A stretch of DNA of 64,000 bases from Psychrobacter sp. JCM 18901 (GTDB lineage: Bacteria; Pseudomonadota; Gammaproteobacteria; Pseudomonadales; Moraxellaceae): NCBI RefSeq assembly GCF_000586435.1, contig NZ_BAWH01000002.1, positions 120,776 to 184,775 of the forward strand, read 5' to 3'. Position 1 is the first letter of the stretch. Each line of letters starts with the position of its first letter. The notes beneath the pieces were generated by a model. The model saw only the letters and a program-made list of their open reading frames with translations. It was not told where the DNA came from and made no database searches. The translations under genes were made by a program, and so were the position numbers. This document shows, in pieces, positions 42,537 through 53,881 of the stretch.

Positions 42537-42847
42537 TCAAGCCAAGCTTGGCATTGGGCTTTGCATGATGGTGAGTACGGCTTCATCGCCTGATGAAGTC
42601 ATGATGACGTAGCCTTTCTCGCTTGAATCATAATACGATCGATACTACCGCGTGCCAACTCGCGACCTGCTCGATCACCTAATGATAATAATGCTGCTGA
42701 CATAGCACCCACACGATCTTCATCCACGCCGGTTGGTAGAGCTGAAGCAATCATAAGACCATCGTTAGAGATTAGCGCAGATGCTTCAACATCTGCTGAT
42801 GAACTGTTTAAGTCTTCCAATATCTGCTGAAATGAATCTGTACGCAT
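42537..42847 (-). CDS. Roadblock/LC7 domain protein (frameshift)
   Basis: First gene of the signalling cluster. MRTDSFQQILEDLN, then ALISNDGLMIASALP, DEDRVGAMSAALLSLGDRAGREL are the canonical LC7 core. As read it stops early; restoring one base (GCGAG to GCGGAG, near 42625) gives EKGYVIMTSSGDEAVLTIM and 103 aa, a normal bacterial LC7. Such proteins dimerise and are often GTPase partners or scaffold subunits. Confidence 0.85.
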
Positions 42848-43474
42848 ATCGCTTTCTCTGTACTGGTGATTGGTTTTTTTATTTATGAACTAATGAAGTT
42901 AGTCAAAAATATCCTTGTTTAAAGAAAGGTATTATAATTCCTTCCTAATAATATTGATATACATTTGCCCAATTAAAAGTAAATTTTTTTGGACTTTTAT
43001 GCCTTTTGTCATCAAATCATTACCCTTTATCTTTATTTTTTTCGAGGAAAATGGTGGTTTTTTTATTATGTCTAGTCGATGAGCGGTTGAAGACCTAGCA
43101 AGATCCTTGGTATTTTTTTTGAATAGAGATATTCTTTGTAACTATAGATTAATGTCCATCATTGCTATCAAATGGAGCCGCTGAAATTTAGCTAATAAAA
43201 ATCGCTTATAGATTCTTATGATGAAGATATTTACTAGACTTATAAGTCTCAAAAATGATATACAGTCATGAGGGATAAATGTTGACACTTCTAAATGCGT
43301 TATAAAAATACAAATTGAGTCAGCTTTTTTTGATCCTATCAGTCTCTATACATAATCTTGTATAGGGGCGATTTCAGTCTTACATCAACGTTTATAGCCC
43401 TTTCGTTTATTCAATATGTTGTAGCGTCGATGTAAATAATTACTATCACCAGTTTTATCCTAAGGAAGAAATAC
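42848..43474. other. Divergent intergenic region between LC7 cluster and gdhA
   Basis: 627 AT-rich bases with no ORF. It holds the promoters of gdhA and of the LC7 cluster. Long T tracts are visible (near 43021-43064) but no clear operator or hairpin. A CTAAGGAAG ribosome site precedes gdhA. Confidence 0.45.
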
Positions 43475-44823
43475 ATGAGCATCAGTGAAGCCATCCAAAA
43501 AGTCGAAGCACGTTATGCCCATCAGCCCGAATTCATTCAAGCAGTAAAAGAGGTGGCAATTACGATTCAACCTTTATACGATGCGCATCCTGAATATAGT
43601 ACGTTAAAGGTATTCGAGCGTTTGGTAGAGCCTGATCGGGTATTTGGCTTTCGTATCAATTGGGAAGATGATCAAGGCGTGGTACAAGTCAATCGTGGTT
43701 GGCGTGTGCAGTTTTGCAATGCTCTAGGCCCTTACAAAGGCGGTCTTAGATTCCATCCTACTGTCAATCAATCCGTATTGAAGTTCTTAGGCTTTGAGCA
43801 GATTTTTAAAAATGCCTTAACTGGCTTACCGATTGGCGGCGGTAAAGGTGGGTCAGATTTTGATCCTAAAGGTAAAACGGACAGCGAGATTCGTCGTTTT
43901 TGCTATGCCTTTATGCGTGAGCTACATCATTACGTGAGCAAAGACATGGATGTGCCTGCTGGTGACATCGGCGTCGGTGGTCGAGAAGTTAGCTATATGT
44001 TTGCGATGTATAAGAATTTAACGCGTGAATCAACAGGGGTTATCACTGGCAAAGGCGTGGGCTTTGGTGGCAGCTTGATGCGTACAGAGGCGACTGGCTA
44101 CGGTGCAGTCTACTTCCTAGAAAACATGCTCATCGCTCAGAACGATACGCTTCAAGGCAAAAGGGTGCTGATATCAGGGGCGGGTAATGTCTCATTGCAT
44201 GCTGCCGAAAAAGTGAATGCGCTAGGTGGTATGGCAATAACTGTCTCTGATTCACAAGGGACGTTGCATGATGAAAATGGCCTCAATCAAGAAAAAAATT
44301 GATTGGCTCAAAAAAACAAAAGCAGCAAAACAAGCCTTTAGCAGAGTATATTGATGTTTATGGTGGCGAGTGGCTTGCCAAACAGAAACCGTGGCAGTTT
44401 GAAGCTGATATTGCGATTCCATGCGCTACTCAAAATGAAGTCAATGAAGCTGATGCCAAATTATTGGTCGAAAATGGCGTGAAGTATGTGGTGGAAGGCG
44501 CTAATATGCCGCTCACTGCGGAAGCAATTGATTATATCCGTTTGCACCGTGTTCATTATGCACCTGGTAAAGCTGCTAATGCGGGCGGGGTAGCAGTATC
44601 TGCGCTTGAAATGTCGCAAAACTCTGTCCGTCAATATCAAACCTTTGAGCAAGTCGATGAGCGTCTAAAAGTTATTATGAAAGATATCCACGACAGTGCT
44701 GCGAATGCTTCAGAACAATATGGTCAAACTGACAATGGTTATGTCGACTATATGGCTGGTGCCAATATGGTTGGTTTCAAACGTGTGGCTGATGCGTTGG
44801 TCGCTTTTGGTATTTTGAACTAG
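43475..44823 (+). CDS. gdhA: NADP-type glutamate dehydrogenase (two A7 frameshifts)
   Basis: Interconverts glutamate with 2-oxoglutarate and ammonia. GPYKGGLRFHP and LPIGGGKGGSDFDPKGK hold the catalytic Lys residues; the NAD(P) fold has VLISGAGNVSLHAAEKV. Two seven-A runs 11 bases apart (44292-44298 and 44310-44316) both need six; then QEKIDWLKKQKQQNKPLAEY is continuous and the enzyme is 448 aa, the standard hexameric GDH length. Beside the hut genes, whose product is glutamate, its position is metabolically logical. Confidence 0.95.
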
Positions 44824-44878
44824 TCTTACTTATAAGTGGTAAACAAGCCTTAGTGGTTGGTTAATATGGACAAATAGC

Positions 44879-44912
44879 AAAGCCCCAATCATTGAATGGT
44901 TGGGGCTTTTTA
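44879..44912. terminator. Bidirectional terminator between gdhA and hutI
   Basis: AAAGCCCCAATCATT pairs with AATGGTTGGGGCTTT, flanked by A and T tracts. Nearly the same hairpin occurs at 56320-56361. Confidence 0.92.
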
Positions 44913-44937
44913 ATTGAGATAAACAAAGGTAGATTGA

Positions 44938-46266
44938 TTATATTGTGTCGCGCCATTGTCCTTGAACCATGATGCCTTGGATGGGATTTAGCCCCATCTG
45001 ATAGGCCAAGTCAGCAGGACGAGCGATATTCCATAGCGCTAAATCGGCATCACAGCCGACTTCTATTTTTCCTTTATTAGGTAGACCCAATGCTTGTGCT
45101 GCGTGAACAGTAACTCCTGCCAAAACCTCTTCAGTGGTTAAGTAAAATAGCGTACAGCCCATATTCATCGTCAATAACAGCGACGTCAACGGTGAGGTGC
45201 CGGGGTTACAATCAGTTGAAATTGCCATAGGGACGTGATGCTTGCGCAAAGCTTCAGTCGGTGGCAACTTAGTGTCACGTAACGTATAAAACGCCCCTGG
45301 TAATATCACGGCAACGGTATTGCTAGCCGCCATTTTTTTGATGTCTTCTTCTGACAAGTGCTCTAGATGATCGCTCGATAGTCCTTTATATTCAGCAACT
45401 AAGGCACTACCACCTATATCGGATAGCTGTTCAGAGTGCAGTTTGACTGGTAGATTTAATGAGCTAGCCAATTCAAACACTCGTCTGATTTGCTCTGTGC
45501 TAAAGGCGATGTTTTCACAAAACCCATCGACTGCATCGACCAAGCCCTCTGCATGCAGAATGGGTAGCCACTCGCAGACTTGCTCAATATAGTCATCTGC
45601 ACGATTTTTATACTCAGGTGGCAAGGCATGAGCCGCCAAATACGTGGTACTTACATGGATGTCGTATTTTTCACCCAGTTGGCGAGCGACCGTAAGCATT
45701 TTGCGTTCAGTGTCCAAGTCCAAGCCGTAACCAGACTTGATTTCGATACTGGTAACGCCTTCTTTCATAAGTGCGACTAAGCGTTTTTCACTTTGGGCAA
45801 ATAGCGATTCAATACTGGCAGCGCGGGTAGCACTGACCGTCGCGACAATACCGCCGCCTTGTGCAGCAATATCTTGATAACTAACGCCTTGCAAACGCGC
45901 TTCAAATTCATTGCTGCGGTTGCCACCATAAACGATATGCGTATGACAATCGATAAGCCCTGGGGTTATCCATTTACCATCTACATCTGTGACTTGGTTC
46001 TCTTGATAATGAGGCAGATGAGTAGAGATTTGGTCATGTGCCCCAACCCAAGCGATTTTGCCGTTTTTAATACCGATAGCCGCATTATGCAATTGACCAT
46101 ATGGGATGCTATCAGCATCTTCGTTTTCATAAATATTAAAACCATAGTGCGCTGAAAAAGTGGCGATATTGGCGTTAATAATGACGTGGTCAAATGATGT
46201 CATAGTAGACTCATCTAGCATCTGTTCTGTAGAGTTTTTCAATACGGAATTATTTGATTCATTCAT
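44938..46266 (-). CDS. hutI: Imidazolonepropionase
   Basis: Third step of histidine degradation, opening 4-imidazolone-5-propionate to N-formimidoyl-glutamate. Intact 442 aa; metal HxH in [65 protein letters not shown] ~20-residue extension precedes the usual start, and ATGs at 46266 and 46212 are both possible. It lies 33 bp after hutG, last gene of the hut operon. Confidence 0.95.
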   Translation of the reverse strand: MNESNNSVLKNSTEQMLDESTMTSFDHVIINANIATFSAHYGFNIYENEDADSIPYGQLHNAAIGIKNGKIAWVGAHDQISTHLPHYQENQVTDVDGKWITPGLIDCHTHIVYGGNRSNEFEARLQGVSYQDIAAQGGGIVATVSATRAASIESLFAQSEKRLVALMKEGVTSIEIKSGYGLDLDTERKMLTVARQLGEKYDIHVSTTYLAAHALPPEYKNRADDYIEQVCEWLPILHAEGLVDAVDGFCENIAFSTEQIRRVFELASSLNLPVKLHSEQLSDIGGSALVAEYKGLSSDHLEHLSEEDIKKMAASNTVAVILPGAFYTLRDTKLPPTEALRKHHVPMAISTDCNPGTSPLTSLLLTMNMGCTLFYLTTEEVLAGVTVHAAQALGLPNKGKIEVGCDADLALWNIARPADLAYQMGLNPIQGIMVQGQWRDTI

Positions 46267-46299
46267 AATATGCTCCTAATTATTGGGAGGCTAATGTGT

Positions 46300-47342
46300 T
46301 TAAGCGCTAAGTAAGTACTGCTCTACAATAGTCGCTAGTAAGCGAGCAGCGACTTTGCAGCTACGACTGTCAATATCAAAGGTAGGGTTAATCTCAGCAA
46401 TGTCTGCCATTTTTACTTTGCCTGATGCCATGATGGTTTTGACCATGCGCTCAACAAAACCTAGTTCAATGCCGTAAGCGGCAGGTGCGCTTACACCCGG
46501 CACGACACTAGATGGCAAGCAGTCCATATCGATGGTTAAATATATGATATCAACCTGATTGATAAAGCTTTTGACCCGCTCAGCAAGTGTATCCCAAGGC
46601 TGATAATGACACTCTTCATCACTGATGACCTGTACGCCCAATTGCTCGGCACGATCGAAAAGCGCCGCCGTATTAGAGAATCGACTGACGCCAATACAGC
46701 AATAGTGAAAAGGCTGATCGTATGAGTCAAGATGCTCGGCAATCTGGCGAAATGGTGTCCCAGAAGTCGCTACATCAGACTGACGAATATCAAGATGAGC
46801 ATCAAAATTAATAATCCCGATAGTAGGCGTGACATCTGCATTTTTTTGACTTTCTAGAGCCTGCCATAATCCTAAAAAGCTACCATAAGCGATGGCATGA
46901 CCGCCACCAAGTCCGATGGGCAAACCACCTTGCTTGACAATAGTACTCACTGCATCAGCATATTTGAGCTGAGCTTGCTCAAGAGAGCTGTCGGCAAAGC
47001 CATCATTATCATTACAATAAATGTCGCCAGCATCACCCAATAAGGTTGATAGTTGACCATCAAACGTTGTTGTAAATCAGCGATGACTGGCAACGTAGCA
47101 AAAGCTCGACGAATCAATGGCGGGGCAGCTCTAGCACCTACGCGGCCTTGATTGCGTCTGACGCCTTGATCACAGGCAAAGCCAATTAGCCCAATACTTT
47201 GATCCTCGTAAGGCTGAGCAAGCTGATACCAATAGCGGGCATGTGCAGTCTCAAATGGCTCTGCACGTCCTGTCCACTGGGTTATATCAGCAGGTGTATG
47301 GCTGATGCTTGTAGTCGTTGCTGCTGTTCTCACTATTGTCAT
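46300..47342 (-). CDS. hutG: Formimidoylglutamase (frameshift)
   Basis: Arginase-family manganese enzyme releasing formamide and glutamate from N-formimidoyl-glutamate. GGGHAIAYG, INFDAHLDIR and LTIDMDCLPSSVVPG are the metal motifs. The frame breaks near 47050 (CTTA, where CTTTA gives QPLLGDAGDIYCNDND); restored 347 aa. I chose ATG 47342 because GGAGAG sits just upstream; a GTG at 47357 is in frame. The N-terminal region (~25 residues) is longer than usual. Confidence 0.92.
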
Positions 47343-47365
47343 CGCTGCTCTCCGCACATCAATAT

Positions 47366-48926
47366 TTATTTAGACTCATACCAATCGCTGCGTAGTGACT
47401 GCCAATGTTCAGCAAGCGTACCATCTAATACCAACTGCTTAGCTGCTTCGATATCAGGGGCTAGATAGCGATCTTTGTCATAGAAAGTCACTTTTTCACG
47501 TAGTTTCTGATGTGCCACAGTCAGCGGCTCTGACGTATCTAGTCCGCGATGGAAGTCGATGCCTTGACCAGCGGCCAGAAGTTCAATACCAATAATGGTG
47601 GCAGTGTTTTGCGCCATCTCGTATAGGCGACGTGCGCAATAAGTTGCCATTGAGACATGGTCTTCTTGGTTGGCAGAGGTCGGGATACTATCGACGCTAC
47701 CAGGGTGGGCGATAGATTTGTTTTCTGAAGCCAGTGCTGCGGCGGTCACATGAGCAATCATAAATCCTGAGTTTACCCCAGCGTTATCAACCAAGAATGG
47801 CGGTAAGCACCTGATAGCGTCGCATCGATTAGCAAGGCCACACGGCGCTCAGACATCGAGCCAATCTCAGCGATTGCCAAGGCCAAAATATCGGCGGCAA
47901 AGGCGACAGGCTCAGCATGGAAGTTACCACCTGATATAGCAACTGGCCCATCTTCGTTATTAAAGATAAGTGGGTTGTCAGTTACTGCATTAGATTCTAT
48001 TAGCAGAGTTTTCCCTGCTTGGTTGATGATATCAAGGCAGGCACCCATGACCTGAGGCTGACAGCGTAGGCAGTAAGGGTCTTGCACTCTATCGTCTTGC
48101 TCGCCATCGTGTGAGGCACGAATAGCACTTCCTTTGATTAGCTGACGATGTGCTTTGGCGATTTCTATTTGACCATGATGACCACGTACTTCATGAATAC
48201 GAGCATCAAATGGTGAGTCCGAGCCTTTTGCCGCATCAATCGACATCGAGCCGACGATGGTCGCAGTCTCAAGTAAATCACGCGCCAAGAAATAACCACG
48301 TAATGCTAGCGCGGTTGAGACTTGCGTACCGTTGATCAGTGCAAGGCCTTCTTTAGCTGCAAGAGTAATTGGCTCAAGTCCATGCTGGGCTAGCGCGTTT
48401 GCTGCAGGCACTTTTTTACCAGCGACAAACACATCACCTTCACCCATCATCGCAAGCGTCATATGTGATAATGGCGCTAAGTCACCAGATGCGCCAACTG
48501 AACCTTTGGCTGGGATATTGGGTGTGATTTGATTGTTGATTAAACCAAGTAAACTATCTACTACCTCGCGGCGTACACCAGAGACGCCTTGCGCCAGACT
48601 GGCAATTTTCATCACCATAATCAGTCGTACCACGCCTGCAGGGAGAGCTTCACCCGTGCCCACTGAGTGAGAAACGATCAGGTTACGCTGAAGTAGCTCA
48701 AGCTGATCATCACTGATACGTGTCTTAGCAAGTAGGCCAAAACCAGTGTTGATACCATAAGCGCTTTTGTCTCGCGCAATGATGGTACGTACATCTTCGT
48801 GCGAGGCATCTATCGCCTCATAAGCGCTCTCAGGTAGTGTCAATATGACAGGCTGCTCGTAGATATCACGTAGCATCTCAAAGCTAAGCTGGCGAGGATG
48901 TAGGTTAGTTGTTTGATATTGTTCAT
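47366..48926 (-). CDS. hutH: Histidine ammonia-lyase (two frameshifts)
   Basis: First step: histidine to urocanate plus ammonia. The MIO cofactor triad Ala-Ser-Gly is in [25 protein letters not shown] and [13 protein letters not shown] are signatures. Two bases are missing: near 48905 (AAACAA to AAACAAA joins ATG 48926 to [17 protein letters not shown]) and near 47805 (CTTA to CTTTA gives [15 protein letters not shown]). The restored enzyme is 520 aa. AGGA lies 9 bases before the ATG. Confidence 0.94.
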
Positions 48927-48952
48927 AGGGGTAATCCTAGTATTGTAAGTCA

Positions 48953-49059
48953 TATAGTCATTCCACTATAAAGGTATTATAGCGTTAACCTCACTTGAAG
49001 TAGTACATATACATCTACACTCGGTTGCCTTGTACTACTTTTAAATTGCATCGACTATA
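48953..49059 (-). repeat. Dispersed ~106-bp repeat, copy 4
   Basis: TATAGTC...GACTATA ends. It aligns with the reverse complement of copy 1 (3390-3495) along its length. It sits in the hutH-yjiH gap. Confidence 0.85.
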
Positions 49060-49152
49060 TGGGTTATATTATTTTTAATGCGTATCTTTATTAAAATGAA
49101 GTTGTTGAAAGGTTTTTAATCAGCAAAATATCTATTATTGAGTTTGAATTTT

Positions 49153-50517
49153 TTAGCCAATCCAATTGAGGTACATAGCCAGATGCCCGAATGCTGCAGC
49201 CAATAAAATACTAAGTACCACACGCTCGAACCAAATAATGACCATCTTACCAACGGAGACAGGAATCTCGGTCGCAAGCACACACGGAATCATGGCTGAG
49301 AAGAACAGCACGCTGCTGATGGAGATGACCCCTGCGACATAGCGTGTCAGAATATCTGCCTCACTTAGTAGTAATGCTGGCAGGAACATCTCAGCCAATC
49401 CCGCTGACATGCCTTTGGCAGCGACGAGCGGTTCTGGTAAGCCGCCAAGCCATGTAAATGGATAGAGAAGCAAGCCCAAGGCATCGAAAACGGGTGTATA
49501 TTTTGCTAACAGTAATCCTGTTAAGCCAACAGCTATGATAGAAGGCACAATAGCGGCTGCCATCGTTAGACCGTCACGAAAATTAGACCACAAGATTTGT
49601 TTGAGGTCAGTGGCACGGCGCGAAGTGGATAAACCTAAATCAAACGCAGCTGCTAGCCGTGTACCACCTTTATGGTCTAAAGCGGGACGTTCAACGCTAT
49701 CATCAAAGAGCCTGATAGGCGGAATACGAGCAGTAATCGCAGTAACAATAAAGGTAATCACTAGCGTAGACCAAAAGAACATATTCCAAAATTCCATGAT
49801 CCCAAGCGTTTTGGCAACAATAACCATAAACGCCGCTGATACAGTCGAAAACCCGGTCGCAATGATAATGGCTTCACGCGCTGAATATTGCTTTTGCAAG
49901 TACACACGATTGGTGATGAGTAAGCCAATGGAGTAGCTACCGACAAAGGAAGCTACAGCATCAATCGCTGATGAACCTGGGGTTTTCCAAATAGGTTTCA
50001 TAATCGGCTGCATGAGCACACCAACCATTTCTAATAAGCCAAAGCCAACCAAGAAGGCCAATATTAGTGCCCCAAGCGGTACAATCATTCCGACTGGTAA
50101 GGCCAGTTTTTCAAACAGAAACGGCAGCATGTCCTTTTCCATCATAAAGGTAGGCGCTATGTCAGCCACATACATCACTGCCAACATCAGACCGATGATC
50201 TTGAAAGTCGTCATAATCATATGGGTGATATTTTTGCGCCATGAGCCGTCGATAAATGGCTTACTCACTCCATAGAGCATGAGTAAAAACAATAGCGTAA
50301 CGGACAAGGTATGCTGCTGCGTCACTAAGTAGGTCGCGCCATGATCGAACAATATCGTGCTTTTTTCACCAATGGTAAACGGCACAAAGAACATCACTAG
50401 ACCGATAGCACTAAAGACAATCAGCTGTATCAGTGCCACAGGCTTTGATAGCAGTTTTTTTGACGATGTCGTTGCATGGTCATCATGCAGATCAGAGGTG
50501 GTGTCTTGTTCAATCAT
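49153..50517 (-). CDS. yjiH: YjiH family inner-membrane transporter in hut locus
   Basis: Intact 454-aa polytopic protein with ~11 helices and a nucleoside-recognition-type GATE fold: MSAGLAEMFLPALLLSE, ITNRVYLQKQYSAREAIIIATGFS, VGSYSIGLL. E. coli YjiH is of unknown substrate. Its place inside hutH-hutU makes a histidine, urocanate or cation transporter role plausible, but this is inference. No typical hutT permease is present in the window. Confidence 0.82.
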   Translation of the reverse strand: MIEQDTTSDLHDDHATTSSKKLLSKPVALIQLIVFSAIGLVMFFVPFTIGEKSTILFDHGATYLVTQQHTLSVTLLFLLMLYGVSKPFIDGSWRKNITHMIMTTFKIIGLMLAVMYVADIAPTFMMEKDMLPFLFEKLALPVGMIVPLGALILAFLVGFGLLEMVGVLMQPIMKPIWKTPGSSAIDAVASFVGSYSIGLLITNRVYLQKQYSAREAIIIATGFSTVSAAFMVIVAKTLGIMEFWNMFFWSTLVITFIVTAITARIPPIRLFDDSVERPALDHKGGTRLAAAFDLGLSTSRRATDLKQILWSNFRDGLTMAAAIVPSIIAVGLTGLLLAKYTPVFDALGLLLYPFTWLGGLPEPLVAAKGMSAGLAEMFLPALLLSEADILTRYVAGVISISSVLFFSAMIPCVLATEIPVSVGKMVIIWFERVVLSILLAAAFGHLAMYLNWIG

Positions 50518-50588
50518 ATTATCCTCCTTGATAAATAGGCGATTATGTCCTTATGCCTAGCTACAAGCTCATAAGGACAGAGGGCAAA

Positions 50589-52312
50589 TTATTTAACCAT
50601 CGGCAGATTCAGACCATAATCTTTCGCTGTTTTAATTGCTAACTCATAACCTGCATCGGCGTGACGCATAACCCCTGAGCCGCAATCATTGACAAGTACT
50701 CGCGATAAGCGTTTGGCCGCGGCGTCCGTGCCATCCGCTACGATGACCATACCTGAATGCTGCGAATAGCCCATGCCGACACCGCCGCCATGATGTAGTG
50801 ATACCCAAGTTGCGCCGCCAGCCACATTTAGCATACCGTTCAATAGCGCCCAATCAGATACCGCATCTGAACCATCTTTCATGCTCTCTGTTTCGCGGTT
50901 TGGACTAGCGACAGAACCCGTGTCTAAGTGATCACGACCAATGACGATTGGGCCTTTTAGTTCACCGTTTTTGACCATTTCATTGAATGCCAAACCTGCT
51001 TTGTCACGCTCACCAAGCCCCAACCAACAGATACGAGCAGGCAAGCCTTGGAATTGAATACGCTCTTTTGCCATATCTAACCAGCGATGGATATGTTTAT
51101 TTTCAGGGAATAGCTCTTTAATTTTTTGATCAGTCTTATAGATATCTTCTGGATCACCTGATAACGCTACCCAGCGGAACGGGCCTTTACCTTGGCAAAA
51201 TAGCGGACGAATATAAGCAGGGACAAAGCCTGGGAAATTAAAGGCATCTTTGACCCCTTCATCAAAAGCGACCTGACGGATATTATTACCGTAATCAGTC
51301 GCTGGAATGTCCATCGCTTGCAAGTCTAAAATCGCTTGGACGTGTACGGCACAAGACTGAGCAGCGGCTTTGGTCAGTGCTGCATGTTGCTCTGGATCTT
51401 CTTGAGCAGCTTTCCATTCCTCTACTGTCCAACCGCTTGGTAGATAGCCATTGATCAAGTCATGCGCTGAGGTTTGATCGGTGACCAAGTCAGGCTTCAT
51501 ACCGCCAGCGTTAGCGCGCTTGACCATCTCAGGCAAGATATCTGCGGCATTACCAAGTAGAGCAATAGAGACGCTTCGCCCGCGTCCGTATGTTGTTTGA
51601 TTAACTCATAAGCATGGTCAAGATCGTCTGCTTGCTTGTCGACATAACCCGTGCGCAAACGGAAATCGATACTAGACTGCTGACATTCGATGTTCAATGA
51701 CGTTGCACCCGCAAAAGTTGCGGCTAGTGGCTGCGCGCCGCCCATACCGCCCAGACCAGCGGTCAGAATCCAACGACCCGCCCAGCTACCGTCATAATGC
51801 TGACGACCCGCTTCCACAAAAGTCTCATACGTACCTTGGACGATGCCTTGCGTGCCGATATAAATCCAGCTACCAGCAGTCATTTGACCGTACATAAACA
51901 GGTCTTTGCGATCGAGCTCGTTGAAGTGCTCCCACGTTGCCCAACGCGGTACAAGGTTGGAGTTCGCAATCAATACGCGTGGTGCGTTTTCATGTGTTTG
52001 AAACACGCCGACTGGCTTACCAGACTGTACTAGCAACGTCTCATCATCTTCTAATTCTTTTAATGACTCTAAGATTTGATCGTAGCTTTCCCAGTTACGG
52101 GCTGCGCGTCCGATACCACCGTAGACGACCAGGCTTTTTGGGTTTTCTGCTACATCAGGATGCAGGTTGTTTTGCAGCATGCGATAAGGGGCTTCGGTCA
52201 GCCAGCTTTTGCAATGTAGCGTGCTACCGGTAGGCGCAGCAATATTACGGCTCTCATCGCGGCGAGTCAGTTTAGTCTCTTTATTGGTTCCGTTGTCAGT
52301 AGTCATGATCAT
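50589..52312 (-). CDS. hutU: Urocanate hydratase (frameshift)
   Basis: Second step: urocanate to imidazolonepropionate, using tightly bound NAD+. [12 protein letters not shown] is the NAD loop; the region around [14 protein letters not shown] is in the C-terminal core; [15 protein letters not shown] and [19 protein letters not shown] are signatures. The frame breaks near 51580 (GCGTC; GCGGTC gives [20 protein letters not shown]). The restored 574 aa includes ~15 extra N-terminal residues; starts at 52312 and 52306 are both possible. First gene of the minus-strand hut operon. Confidence 0.94.
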
Positions 52313-52678
52313 ATCCTTGTGATAGCGAATAGGGCGATAAAGTCATCAGAGTAAGTGTCTTACAGTCAGTCTAGGTATTTATCTACTACTAAGCGTTCAT
52401 CTAAATTCATAGAAATATCGAATCGATAAAGCAAATTTTCTAGCACTGCTGCAAAGTTGTATATACAAATTATCAAAGATGCTTTTTTCATGCAAGGTTT
52501 TTTTATTTATGGACGCATTATTTTTGTTATTCACTCAGCCGATTTAGATAACATCGAGTGAGTTGAAAAGCGCCCTAGTTAATACTGAACGCTCAGACAT
52601 TTTGACTAAGGCTTGCACGGTGGTCTCGTGATATTATGTGGTCATTCCTATTAGCAAAACTGACGGTCAAAGGCGGAT
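52313..52678. other. hutU-hutC divergent control region
   Basis: 366 bases with the operator at 52457-52468. No ORF. AAGGCGG precedes the hutC ATG. Confidence 0.6.
52457..52468. promoter_or_regulatory. HutC operator, TTGTATATACAA palindrome
   Basis: Perfect 12-bp palindrome TTGTATATACAA, the core of known hut operators (consensus like CTTGTATATACAAG), 145 bp upstream of hutU and 211 bp upstream of hutC. HutC should bind here until urocanate releases it. Confidence 0.85.
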
Positions 52679-53436
52679 ATGACAAAGACAATTCCGGCGT
52701 ATCAACGTATAAAAAAACGCCATACTAGACAATATTCATTCTGGTAAGTGGCAGGCAGGCAATGCGATTTCGACAGAAATGGCACTGGCTGAAGAGTTTG
52801 GTGTGTCACGAATGACGGTCAACCGTGCGCTAAAAGAGCTGAGCGAGGAGCGAGTACTAGAGCGTCGACAAGGGTCGGGCACGTTTGTCGCGCAGCAGCA
52901 GTTCAATCATACCTTTGTAGAAGTGCGCAATATCGCACAGGACTTGAAGTCAGCCAATCGCGACTATGAAGCGAAGGTCGTCAGCAAGCGCGCCGTTACT
53001 GCTGCTATGCTCGATAATGAGTTGCGTCGTAAGTTTGGTATTGATGAAAAGTCTGTGCCTGCTAACGCAAGCGCTCAGACAGACGCTAATGATGAAGCTG
53101 TACTGTATGAAGTAAAAATCATTCACTTTGCCGATGGTCAGCCTATACAGTTTGAAGAACGTTGGGTCGATGCCAAAAAAAGTGCCGAAGTTTATCGATC
53201 AGGATTTTAGTGTGGTCAATACCAGTGATTACTTAATTGCCAAAAGCCCTCTAGAGAGTGGCAGCTATACCATCCGAGCATTGGCAGCCCCTGATGAGAT
53301 TGCTGAGTTTTTGCAAATTGCGCCGCAGTCACCAACGCTTGTGTTGCGCCGGCAGACCTATTCGGCCGGCCAAGTCGTTACCTTTGTAAAAATGTGGCAC
53401 GCGGGTGATCGCTATCAGTTCTCAGGCGAGTTGTAG
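52679..53436 (+). CDS. hutC: HutC, GntR family histidine-utilisation repressor (two A7 frameshifts)
   Basis: GntR/HutC repressor of the hut operon, induced by urocanate. The wHTH domain reads EMALAEEFGVSRMTVNRALKEL and ERRQGSGTFVA; the C-terminal UTRA domain ends RRQTYSAGQVVTFVKMWHAG. Frames break at two seven-A runs (52711-52717 and 53175-53181); six in each gives MTKTIPAYQRIKNAILDN at the start and DAKKVPKFIDQDFS later, 251 aa. ATG 52679 has AAGGCGG upstream. Divergent from hutU. Confidence 0.93.
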
Positions 53437-53881
53437 CAGATATAGTCAAGCTATATAAATCCGCTACATCGTTATCCTCGCTAAGCATACTAGTGTATAA
53501 CTTGCACTCGGTTTCCTTGTATCGAAATTATATTGAACTGACTATAGCTTACGTATGCTCACTGATTTTGTACGTTTTTCTGTCTAAAGTGAGATACTAT
53601 ATCCATAAGCTGCTATTTAATAAGATAGCAATTGGCGTTAATTAAACTCGTCAGAATATTTGAACAATCGTTAAAAATTAAAATATAATATAGAAACAGT
53701 ATTGAAAAATAGCCAAATAGCCTCAAATCGGGCAACCAAAGCCGGATATCATAGAGGAGCTTATATTGTTCTTTTGTGTCGGCTTGTCCTATTTATTAGC
53801 ATCGTATATTTTATTAGTGCTGTGTGTCTTATTAGTATTATGCGTTTTTACTTTATTCATTCACTCTTATAAGGACGTCTT
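53437..53881. other. Intergenic region upstream of ABC importer
   Basis: 445 bases. The first 110 are a dispersed repeat (53441-53547); the rest is AT-rich with ATTAG direct repeats (53795-53835) and an AAGGACG ribosome site before ATG 53882. No ORF. Confidence 0.5.
53441..53547 (+). repeat. Dispersed ~106-bp repeat, copy 5
   Basis: TATAGTCAAGCTATATAAAT to GAACTGACTATAG. It matches the reverse complement of copy 2 (40229-40332) at about nine of ten positions. Confidence 0.92.
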
